DNA of 64,000 nucleotides from JBGTFE01 sp041747435 (lineage in GTDB: Bacteria > Acidobacteriota > Blastocatellia > Pyrinomonadales > Pyrinomonadaceae). The translations under genes and the position numbers were made by a program. Below, piece after piece: positions 33,043-42,000 of this stretch (within the stretch, counting starts at the first letter, position 1; the number at the start of each line of letters is the position of its first letter). The notes under the pieces were generated by a model. The model saw only the letters and a program-made list of their open reading frames with translations, did no database searches and was not told where the DNA came from. The stretch is from the NCBI GenBank assembly GCA_041747435.1, contig JBGTFE010000146.1, positions 1 through 64,000 of the forward strand, in the 5' to 3' direction.

Positions 33043-35640
33043 TTGATTTCACAAACCGGTCTTTCCCGCGACTGGAATTCAAACCGAACCGACACAAACG
33101 TGAAAAATAGAAAAGAAATTTCAAATTCTTCCCAATATGATCTGCCGACCAATCTTTACTGGTATCTTATGGCGTTGGTCGGGACGGCGGCGTTCGGCTT
33201 TTCGGCATATTTGGGTATTGAACTTTCGACGATACAATTTGCGACTTTGATCGTGGGTCTTTTCATTTCGGTGCTGCTTAATACTTATGAATTCAGAATA
33301 CCGAATACGCAAACGGTAATTTCCGCAAAGGAACTTGTTGCATTTTGGGGCGTGGTTTGGCTGGGTGTTCCCGGCGGAGTTTTGCTTGCCGCAGGCGCAG
33401 GACTTGCGCGTTTTTACGTTTCCGATCGGTCAAAAAAACAAGCGATGTTCGGCGTTTTTGTTCACGTCTTTTCGACTTTTGTCGCGGCAAACATTTTCTA
33501 CCTGACGTTAGGCAAATGGGCTGGATTCACCCATTCCGCCGTTGCGGGAAACGCCGTGAAACTGGAATCGCTCGCGATGGCGACCGCGGCAATGATGGCT
33601 TCGCATTATCTTTTGTATTCGCTTTTTACGTCAAGTTTTCTAAAGATCGAAAGCAACTATTCGTTTACCGCGCTCTGGAAAAGGAACTTTGCATGGACGG
33701 CGGGAAGTTATCTCCTCGCTGCCGCCGCGGCGATCGTTTTGCATTTGACGTTCTTAAAATTCGGACTTGCTTTCGGTTTGGTTATCCTGCCGAGCGCGAT
33801 CGTCGCGCACACTGCTTATAAGATCCACATCCGGCGATTGTCGCAAAAAACAAAGGAGATCACGGAGGCGAGCCGTATTCATCTTGCGATGGTCGAGGCG
33901 CTCGCAACGGCGATCGACGCGCGCGATCAGGTCGGTATCGGACACGTCCGCCGAACACAGATATACGCGGTCGGTATGGGCAAGCTGCTCAATTTATCCG
34001 CTGGCGAAATTCAGGCATTAAATACCGGTGCGCTGCTTCATGATATCGGAAAGCTCGCCGTGCCCGACCATATTTTGAATAAACCGGGAAGATTGACGCC
34101 CGCGGAAATGGAAAAAGCTAAGATCCATTCTTCGGTCGGCGCAGCTATTCTGGAACAGATAAATTTTCCGTATCCGGTTGTCCCGACGATAAAATATCAT
34201 CACGAAAGCTGGGACGGAAGCGGATATCCTGACGGTTTAGAAAACGAAGAAATTCCGCTTACCGCACGTGTTTTAGCCGTCGCCGACGCATACGACACGC
34301 TGCGCGGCGCGCGTCCGTATCGCCCGGCAATTTCGCGCGACGAAGCGCGCAGATTCTTACTGAATGGCGCGGGAACGCAGTTCGACCCGAAGATCGTCGA
34401 CGTTTTTTTGCGTAATTTGCGTCAGTTCGAGACGGAAGTCGATGCGCATGGATTGACTTACAATTTTGACAAGGAAGACGGAAATAACGCGGATATGCCA
34501 GCCGACGATTTTACCGATCAGAGCTACGTAGAACAGATCAAGCGCGCAAATCGCGAAGTTTTCACGCTTTACGAGTTGGCGAAAATTTTTAGTTCAGCGT
34601 TAAGCTTGACGGAAACGCTTCGTCTTTTTTCGGAGAAGATCGGGCAGTTCGTTCCATACGACACGTGCGCTATCTATTTGCTCGACGAAAAACGCAATGA
34701 CGCGTGCGCGGTATATGTCGAAGGAAAAAACAGCGCCGCGTTAAAAGGCAAGCGCATTAAGATCGGCGAGGGCGCGACCGGATATGTTCTAAAAAAACGC
34801 CAGGCGGTTCACAATATAAATCCCGGACTCGATTTTTCTTTCTCGCAGCTCGATTTCATACAGGAATATTCGGCAATGGTTTCGCTGCCGCTGATCGCGA
34901 ACGAAAAGCTCGTTGGCGCCGTTTCGCTTTATTCCTGCGAGCTCGCGCATTACGAAGACGAGCATATGCGCTTGCTCGAAACGGTTTCGCGCATTGCGTC
35001 AGACGCGATCTACAAAACGCTTCAGCACGCCGAAACCGAATCACGCGCGCTGACCGATCCGATGACGCAATTGCCGAACGCGCGAAGCCTGCAGATCGAA
35101 TTTGAAAAGGAATTTGCGCGCGCCCGCCGAAACGGCAGTTCGTTCCACGTCTTGATGATCGATCTCGATGGTTTCAAAGCCGTAAACGATACTTTTGGAC
35201 ACAAGATCGGCGATCGAATGCTAAAAGACATCGGCAAGGTAATGCTCGAACAGCTCCGCGAATACGACTTTTTGGCGCGATACGCGGGCGACGAATTTGT
35301 CGCTATCGTTCCGGAAACAAGCCACGAAGATATAAACGATCTTTGCCAGCGCATCGAAAAAGCGGTGTCGGAATTTTCACTGAAACTCGCCGACGGCAGA
35401 TCGGCTTCGGTCGGCGTCAGTCTCGGCTCGGCTTCATATCCGAATCATGGCGAAACGCTCGACCAGATAATCGTCTCAGCCGATAAAGCTATGTACGCCA
35501 TCAAAGCTTCGCGAAAACGATCAAAGATCACAAGGGAACTTGACGAATTTTTGCAAACCGATCCATCCGGCGCTAATTCGGCGGAGAATTTTATCGTCGA
35601 ACTCGACGAAAGCCACGTTATCTCAAACGCAGTAAATTAA
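33043..35640 (+). CDS. Membrane protein with HD-GYP, GAF and GGDEF domains (c-di-GMP turnover)
   Basis: 865 residues. Six or seven N-terminal helices (residues 38-255) form a membrane sensor; an HD-GYP phosphodiesterase follows (HDIGKLAVPDHILNKPGRL, YHHESWDGSGYPDGL, VADAYDTLRGARPY), then a GAF domain (about 505-650; FVPYDTCAIYLLDE, FIQEYSAMVSLPL) and a GGDEF domain (MIDLDGFKAVNDTFGHKIGD, RYAGDEFVAIV). The GYP loop and HD metals are present; the cyclase motif is AGDEF, a variant still active in some enzymes. So it may degrade and make c-di-GMP, with GAF as switch. The TTG at 33043 is the longest start; a GTG at 33100 is an alternative and neither has a strong ribosome binding site. Confidence 0.88.
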   Translation: MISQTGLSRDWNSNRTDTNVKNRKEISNSSQYDLPTNLYWYLMALVGTAAFGFSAYLGIELSTIQFATLIVGLFISVLLNTYEFRIPNTQTVISAKELVAFWGVVWLGVPGGVLLAAGAGLARFYVSDRSKKQAMFGVFVHVFSTFVAANIFYLTLGKWAGFTHSAVAGNAVKLESLAMATAAMMASHYLLYSLFTSSFLKIESNYSFTALWKRNFAWTAGSYLLAAAAAIVLHLTFLKFGLAFGLVILPSAIVAHTAYKIHIRRLSQKTKEITEASRIHLAMVEALATAIDARDQVGIGHVRRTQIYAVGMGKLLNLSAGEIQALNTGALLHDIGKLAVPDHILNKPGRLTPAEMEKAKIHSSVGAAILEQINFPYPVVPTIKYHHESWDGSGYPDGLENEEIPLTARVLAVADAYDTLRGARPYRPAISRDEARRFLLNGAGTQFDPKIVDVFLRNLRQFETEVDAHGLTYNFDKEDGNNADMPADDFTDQSYVEQIKRANREVFTLYELAKIFSSALSLTETLRLFSEKIGQFVPYDTCAIYLLDEKRNDACAVYVEGKNSAALKGKRIKIGEGATGYVLKKRQAVHNINPGLDFSFSQLDFIQEYSAMVSLPLIANEKLVGAVSLYSCELAHYEDEHMRLLETVSRIASDAIYKTLQHAETESRALTDPMTQLPNARSLQIEFEKEFARARRNGSSFHVLMIDLDGFKAVNDTFGHKIGDRMLKDIGKVMLEQLREYDFLARYAGDEFVAIVPETSHEDINDLCQRIEKAVSEFSLKLADGRSASVGVSLGSASYPNHGETLDQIIVSADKAMYAIKASRKRSKITRELDEFLQTDPSGANSAENFIVELDESHVISNAVN

Positions 35641-35643
35641 AAA

Positions 35644-38600
35644 TTAAAACGCTTGCGCAAATCTAAAGTGAAGCTGTTCGCGGCGGAGTGTGAAGATGGC
35701 GTTCGGTCCGATTCGCTGCGGTATCTGAAACTGCGGCGGATTTAGCAAATATCCGTAATCGACCGCGAATTCGCCGCCGACCGGTGTTTTTATTCGCAGA
35801 CCGAAACCGACCGTGTTTGTCCAAAGTGCGCGCAGATTTTGGCGGAAAATATCGTTCGGCGGAATATCCGGCGGGTTAAAAATATCTCCGACGCGGCGGA
35901 AAACATTGCCGCCGTCATAAAACGGAACGGCGCGTACCAAACTCGTAATCGGAATCCGCGCTTCTAGATTTACAATCGCCAAACCGTTTCCGCCAAAAGG
36001 AATTGTGAACGGATTAAGAAAAATCAAGTCGCCCTGGCGGTCGCGAAAAATTCCCTGCGGCACGACGACGACACGCGGTCCGGCGGATTCGAATTCAAAG
36101 CCGCGAATTGACGTCGAACCGCCCGCGAAAAAGCGCTCACTGATCGGTAAAATTCCTTCGAGATCGGGAAATTGCGACGACGAAAAACTTTGATTTCGTT
36201 TGAAAACACTCGCCATTCCGAGGATCGCGCGTCCGGCAAGAGTCGTGTTTTTCAGCCACGGCATTGTGTAAAAGGTGTAATAAGACGCCTGAAATTTGTG
36301 AAAGCCGACATTTGCGCCTAAGAAAGGTACGGAAACATTGTATTCGGCGGTGAAATAGTTTCCGTCGGTCGGATCGGTCGCGCTGTATCGGCATGGTTCG
36401 CCCGGTTCGCCTTTGGCGACGATGTCGAGAATCGTGTATCTGATATTGCAGTTCTTGCGCGTGTCAAAAACGACGGTCGCGCCGAAACCGGAAATTCGCA
36501 CTTTTGCATCCGGGCGAAGCAGATCTCGGATCAAAAGACTTTCGATATTAAAAAGACGCACGTCTTCGTATCGATAGCGGAAAAATGCGATGCTTCGATA
36601 TTTTTCGCTGATCGTGCGGCTCGTTTCGAGCGAAACCGTCAGCCGGTTTATTGTTGGAACGCCGGTATCACTGCCGAATTCATCGATCGGGTTACCGTTT
36701 TCATCCACGCGCTGGACGATTCCGAAAGTTCCCTTATCAAACGTCGAACGGAAAAACCGTGTTACGGTCGAATCGCGCTGATATTGCGCGCGAAAAGTAA
36801 GCGGCGCGTAACGAATTATTCCGTCCTTGTTTGTGCCGTCCTGCATAAAACGCGGATTGATAAAATCGATCTGCGCCAGCTGTTTTACGCGGCTGACGCG
36901 CACCTGCGCGCCGCCTTGCAATAATTTTCCGAGCAGGTTGAAATGACGAATATCGAAAAATCCGTTCGCGCCGCCGTCGGTCGAAAAACCGCCGCCGTAT
37001 GTGATAAGACGCGGTTTTTGTTCTTCGACGTTGATGATCACGTCCGAAAGCCGGTCGCCGTCTGCGTTTTCGCCGGCAGGTTCGGTTTTTATCTCAACGA
37101 GGCTCATCGCGTCAGATGCGTATAGGTTTTGTTCGCTGCGGAAAATGTCGGCGGCGCGCAAAACTTTGCCGCTCCGCAAGGTGATGGCTTTGAGGATCGC
37201 TTCTCGTTTTGTTCGGTCGTTGCCGTTGATCAAAATTCGGTTGACGTAAACTTTTTTGCCTTCGTTTTCGACGGTGTAGATCAACTTGACGCGAGCTTCC
37301 GTGCGGTTCGCTTCGTTTTCGTTGAGCTCCTCGATCGACCAAACAACCTTTGCGTCGTAAAAACCTTCGCGCGAATAAAACGCCGAGATCTCGCGTGTGC
37401 CGTTTCGGGCGCGGGCGCGCGAGAAATTTTTCCCGATCAAAACCGGCAGCTTTTCGAGCAGTACGTTGTCCGAAAAAGCTTTATTTCCCGCAATTTCAAC
37501 GGAATCGATGTGCGTAGGAATTCCTTCGGTAATGACAAATGTCAGAATAAGATCGTCGCCTGTGAGCGAAACACCCTGGCGGACGTTGACCTTGGCGTCG
37601 CGATAGCCAAGTTCGCGCATAAGGTTTGTGATCGTCGTGCGGTCTTCTTCCATCAGCTCGTTGCTCGTATAGCCGCGCCCGTAGCCAAAATACGGAACAA
37701 AACCCAAGATATTCGCTTCCTTTGATTCGAGCACGCTCGTAATATCGTCCGCCGCGAATTTTTCCGTTCCCTCGATGCGTATATCGACCAATTTTAGCTT
37801 GCGGTTCAAATCCGCTTTGTATTTGAGCTCGACGACGCGATCCGTCAGATCGGCGCCGCTCAACGAGGCACAGAGCGATTCGGTGTCGTTCAGAGTTTCC
37901 GTTGCTTCGGCTTCCGTAAAAGGCGGCGACGCGGAGCAAACCGCCGTCACTTCAGCGAAAAAATAGCCGTTTTCCTGAAAATAATTCCGCAAGCGTCGCG
38001 CGCCTTCGATTATCGCCGAGTAATCGAGCGTTCCTTCGCGTTTGACGGAAAAAAGTCTCGTCTGAGTTGAATCGCCGATCTTTTCGCCCGCGGCATCGAC
38101 GACGATATTTACGGTCGGTCCGACTTTTCCGTTGAGCTCCAGATCGATCGTATTTTTTTCGCTGTCAAAAACAACGCGCGGGTCGTCAAGCGCGGGCGCC
38201 AGAAACTTTTCTTTTCGAAGAGCTTCCCGAATCGCTTCGACGTCTTTGTCCAACGCCGCGCGCGAAAAAAATGCGCCGGGTTTCAGCTTGAGCTTTTCAC
38301 GAATTTTTGCGGTGTCGAAACCTTTGATGTCAATATTAAATGTCTCAACTTTCGCCTGCGCGTTGGGCGTAACCTCAAATTTGACGGCAACTTGCGTCTG
38401 ATTTTCGGATTCGAGCGGTGTTTGCGACGCTTTGACCTCAGCCCGGAAAAAACCGCGCTCGCGCAAATATTCGAGGATCAGATCGGCGTTTGCGCCGAGC
38501 GTTTGTTCCGTTATTGCGGTTCCCGGATTGAGAATGTTGAGCTTTAGCAGCAGTTCCTGTTCGGTTACTTCATCTCCGATCGTATTGCGGATCTCGATAA

Positions 38601-39009
38601 TTACCTTTTCAGCTTGAGTCTTGCGTTTAATGATAAAACGTAAGCTTACGCCGTCGTCACCGTTTTCGGTCGCTTCGACCGATGCGGAAACGATCTTTCC
38701 GGAATCGTAAAGCGCCTGAAGCGCGTCGCGCACTTTTACGGTGGAATATTTTTCGCCGAGCGCGCTTCGGACGATAGCGAGAAATTGTTCCGTCGTTGAG
38801 CGAACGCGCCCGGTTTCGGCAAAAGCAATCTCGACGTTGGAAATTTGACGGTTTTCGTATTTATTTTGCGCGAGCGCGCAAACCGAGAGAAGTAAGATCA
38901 AAGTGCAAAGCCGCAAAAACGATGAAAGCTTTTGAAAAGAAAATGGGCTTGAAAAAAAGCGCCCGCAAACGCCTTTGCTAAATTTTCTTGTTTTCCCCTG
39001 CTTGCCCAC
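35644..39009 (-). CDS. Omp85-family outer-membrane assembly protein, TamA/BamA-like
   Basis: 1121 residues. A signal segment (LRLCTLILLLSVCALA) is followed by about six POTRA-like repeats (for example VRDALQALYDSGKIVSASVE, GADLTDRVVELKYK, NRILINGNDRTKREAILK) and a C-terminal 16-strand barrel with the lid-loop motif region SISERFFAGGSTSIRGFEFE (the (V/I)RG(F/Y) element) and a final HFRFAQAF. It is longer than BamA because of extra POTRA domains, and it lies downstream of tamB in the same direction, so a TamA role in inserting outer-membrane proteins or lipids is likely. The frame starts at GTG with no Shine-Dalgarno, so the true start may be slightly different. Confidence 0.85.
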   Translation of the reverse strand: MGKQGKTRKFSKGVCGRFFSSPFSFQKLSSFLRLCTLILLLSVCALAQNKYENRQISNVEIAFAETGRVRSTTEQFLAIVRSALGEKYSTVKVRDALQALYDSGKIVSASVEATENGDDGVSLRFIIKRKTQAEKVIIEIRNTIGDEVTEQELLLKLNILNPGTAITEQTLGANADLILEYLRERGFFRAEVKASQTPLESENQTQVAVKFEVTPNAQAKVETFNIDIKGFDTAKIREKLKLKPGAFFSRAALDKDVEAIREALRKEKFLAPALDDPRVVFDSEKNTIDLELNGKVGPTVNIVVDAAGEKIGDSTQTRLFSVKREGTLDYSAIIEGARRLRNYFQENGYFFAEVTAVCSASPPFTEAEATETLNDTESLCASLSGADLTDRVVELKYKADLNRKLKLVDIRIEGTEKFAADDITSVLESKEANILGFVPYFGYGRGYTSNELMEEDRTTITNLMRELGYRDAKVNVRQGVSLTGDDLILTFVITEGIPTHIDSVEIAGNKAFSDNVLLEKLPVLIGKNFSRARARNGTREISAFYSREGFYDAKVVWSIEELNENEANRTEARVKLIYTVENEGKKVYVNRILINGNDRTKREAILKAITLRSGKVLRAADIFRSEQNLYASDAMSLVEIKTEPAGENADGDRLSDVIINVEEQKPRLITYGGGFSTDGGANGFFDIRHFNLLGKLLQGGAQVRVSRVKQLAQIDFINPRFMQDGTNKDGIIRYAPLTFRAQYQRDSTVTRFFRSTFDKGTFGIVQRVDENGNPIDEFGSDTGVPTINRLTVSLETSRTISEKYRSIAFFRYRYEDVRLFNIESLLIRDLLRPDAKVRISGFGATVVFDTRKNCNIRYTILDIVAKGEPGEPCRYSATDPTDGNYFTAEYNVSVPFLGANVGFHKFQASYYTFYTMPWLKNTTLAGRAILGMASVFKRNQSFSSSQFPDLEGILPISERFFAGGSTSIRGFEFESAGPRVVVVPQGIFRDRQGDLIFLNPFTIPFGGNGLAIVNLEARIPITSLVRAVPFYDGGNVFRRVGDIFNPPDIPPNDIFRQNLRALWTNTVGFGLRIKTPVGGEFAVDYGYLLNPPQFQIPQRIGPNAIFTLRREQLHFRFAQAF

Positions 39010-39059
39010 CTAAATAAATTTTCCCTTATTCCTTTCGCGTCTCTGCGATGAAAATTTTC

Positions 39060-42000
39060 TTAAAATCTCTTTCTCAAACGAACTTCAAAGCTAAAGACAT
39101 TATTATTCTGCGTGACGTTGCTCAATGAACGCTGCTCGTATTTGGCGACAAACGACAAGCGATTCGAAACACGGTATTCGAGCGCCAGCACCTGATTTTT
39201 GTCTTCGGAAATATTGGTCGAATACGTTATCAAAAGATTACGGTTTATCTGCCGCCCAACCGTCAATCGCGCCGTCGGATTCAGCCGATTTCCCGAAATT
39301 ATCGGGTCGATCTCAAATCGATTCAATCCGAAAAGCTTATCGGTCGCTTTGCTCAGCGGTTTGTTAATAATTTCGTCCGCCAGAATTTCGGTTGCCGTAT
39401 TGATTCCCGATTGCGCAAGCGTCGGAATTCCGGCTTCGGTATTGGATAAATTTCCGGTCGTGATCAAAGAAACGACGTCTGCATTCGGCAATGCCGGATT
39501 CGAGCGAACCGAGGCGTTGAGCGATTCTGTGTCCGTCAAAGGTCCGGTCAGGTTGACAAAGATCTGATAACCGTTGATCTCTGTTTCCGCCTGCAGCGTG
39601 ATGTAAGGCTCGATGCTTGTGTTCGGCGGAAATTCGAGCACGCCGCGCTGCACTTCGTAGCGCTCTTTGCGAAAAAAGATCGTGCCGCCGTTTGCCGTTA
39701 TTCTTCCGGAAATTTGCGGTTCGTCAATGTCGCCGGTTACGCGCAGCGAAGCCGAAGCCGTTAAGTCGGCGATGTTGTTGCGGACGACGAGCGCGTCGCG
39801 TCCTTCGATGATGAGATCAAGCTGCGCCGCGCCAAAAAACGAACCGGAGCTTATTTTTTCGAGCGAGCCTTCGCTTCGCGTTCCGATCACGTTTGCGAGG
39901 TCGATATCCTTTGTATAAAGGCTGCGCCGCGCAAGAATTCTTCCCGAAATCCTCGTGGCGAGCTGGTTTTTATTGTCGCGTCTGCCGTTAATTTCGATGT
40001 CCGCATTTCCAGTTGTAAGAAAATCCTTCGGCAGTGGGACGGTAACATTATTGCCGTTAAGCCCGATCCTGAACGCCTGTAAAGCCAAGCCTTGAAGCTG
40101 CGCGCCGCCCGAGATCGAAACTCTTCCGCCGCCGAGAAAACCGGTCAACTCGTCGATCTGCGCCTGATTTGACGTGAAAATGATGCGTCCCTTGATACGG
40201 TCGAGTGTCAGGCGTTCCGATCCGACAAAAGTTGACACCGCCGCGTTTTGAGCGATCGCTGTTCCGTTCAAACGCGCGGTTTTATTTGGTCCGGTCATGC
40301 GAATATCGACTGCCGTGAGTCCGGAAAAGAATGTGTTTGGCGAGATCGCGTTCAAGATGCGAAGGTTTACGGTTCCATCAATGTTTAGATTGTTGATGCC
40401 ATCATCCGTCAAAGCTTTTGTTCCGGCAATTACGATGTTTGAGCCGCCGCCCGCGAATTTCGAGCTTTCAAAAACGATCTCGCGCGTATTGAATCGAACG
40501 ACAACCGGCTCGGTCGCAACCAGCGGCGTTTCGTCGATCTGCAGCGCAAGCTGGCTGAATTCGGCTGAGCCGCTCAAATTCCCAGCCGTCAGTTCTCGTT
40601 TGCCGGCGTCGTTCACGGCTGAAAGATTTCCCGCGACAAAAACTTTGCCGGTCGCGCGCCCCGAAAACGCGACCTCGTCGGCAAGATCGAATTTCCGCCG
40701 GATTATCGTAAGAAGCGGTGTAAGTTCCGTATTGTTAAAATCACTCTCGGCGCGAAACGGCATATTTTCGTCCGCAAAATTGACGTTTGCCGTGACGATT
40801 TGCTGCTGTCCTTCAAATGATGCCGTTAAATTGACGTCAAGCTGCTGATTTTCGGTTTTTCCGGTAAATGCGACTTCGCCGATCGAGCTTCCGTCGTAAG
40901 TTACGCTGCGACCGGTTCCGCTGAAATTTATGTTGTAAGTTCGCGAATCGCTGCCGATTCCGAGCGCCGTCGCCCGCAGATCGACGATTCCGTTGATATC
41001 CTGATAATTCGAATTATTCGGTATAAACGGGCGAACGCGCGCAAATTCGACATTTTTGGTTTCCACGTTAAAGTTAAAAGCGGTCGAATCGGTGTTGTAA
41101 GTTCCGTTTGCCTGAAGCGAGCCTTCGCCGAATTTTATGTTAAGAGATTCAAAGTTGATAAGCGTTCCGACAAAAGTCGCGCGCGCCGTAAAGCCGTCAA
41201 ACGGCTGTCCGTCGATCGTTCCGGCAGACGATGTGATGTCCGCCTCGCCCGACATATTTTTCGGCAAGCCGCTCAAGTTAATTTTGCCCGAAGTTTGCGC
41301 TTGAAAATTTCTGAGCTGCTCGGGTACAGAGCCTTCGACCGGCAAAGCCGCAAGCAAATTTCCGGTGTTTATCTTGTTCAGAGTCGCCTGAACGGAAATG
41401 TTATTTTCTCCGCCGTTCGGAATACTGACGTTAAACGTAAGATTTCCGCCGCCCGCGGGCTCCTGCAGAATGCCATTTTTGAATTCGGTTCCGAGCGGCG
41501 AAACAAAAATATCGGAGGCGAGCGAGCCGAGATTGCGCTGCCGGAGCGAAACAGAATCGACCGAAGCGCGTCCGTCGACGGTCGGATCCGAATAATTTCC
41601 CGTCAAAGTTCCCCTGAATTTCAAGTTTCCGGCAAATTCGGCTTGGTACGAGTTAAGCTGTTCTTCAAGATCCGGCGAGATTTCCAGAAAGCGGACGAGA
41701 TGATCTATCTCGCTCGCATCGGTTGAATTTAAAGCGAGGTTTAAATTTGAATCGCTTCCGTTCAGATCGAGCCGACCGCTTGCGTTAAATTCGCTTCGTT
41801 CGGAGTTCAGCCGCGCAACGTCGAGATCAAATAGTCCGTTCGTTGCGGTCGCTTCGATGCGTCCCGTTACCGGAATCAAACCTTTCGACGCATTTCCCGC
41901 GCTAGCCGCGATGTCCGCGGTCAAGCTGCCGCTCGCCGTTCTAAAATCCGTCCCCGCGAAAGTAAAATTAACTTTGCCGGTCGTTTGTCCTTCGATCGGG

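Noticed and set aside
37129..37725. 198-codon plus-strand frame inside the tamA-like gene
   Set aside because: Antisense shadow of the POTRA region; low-complexity Phe/Val/Arg peptide and no ribosome binding site.
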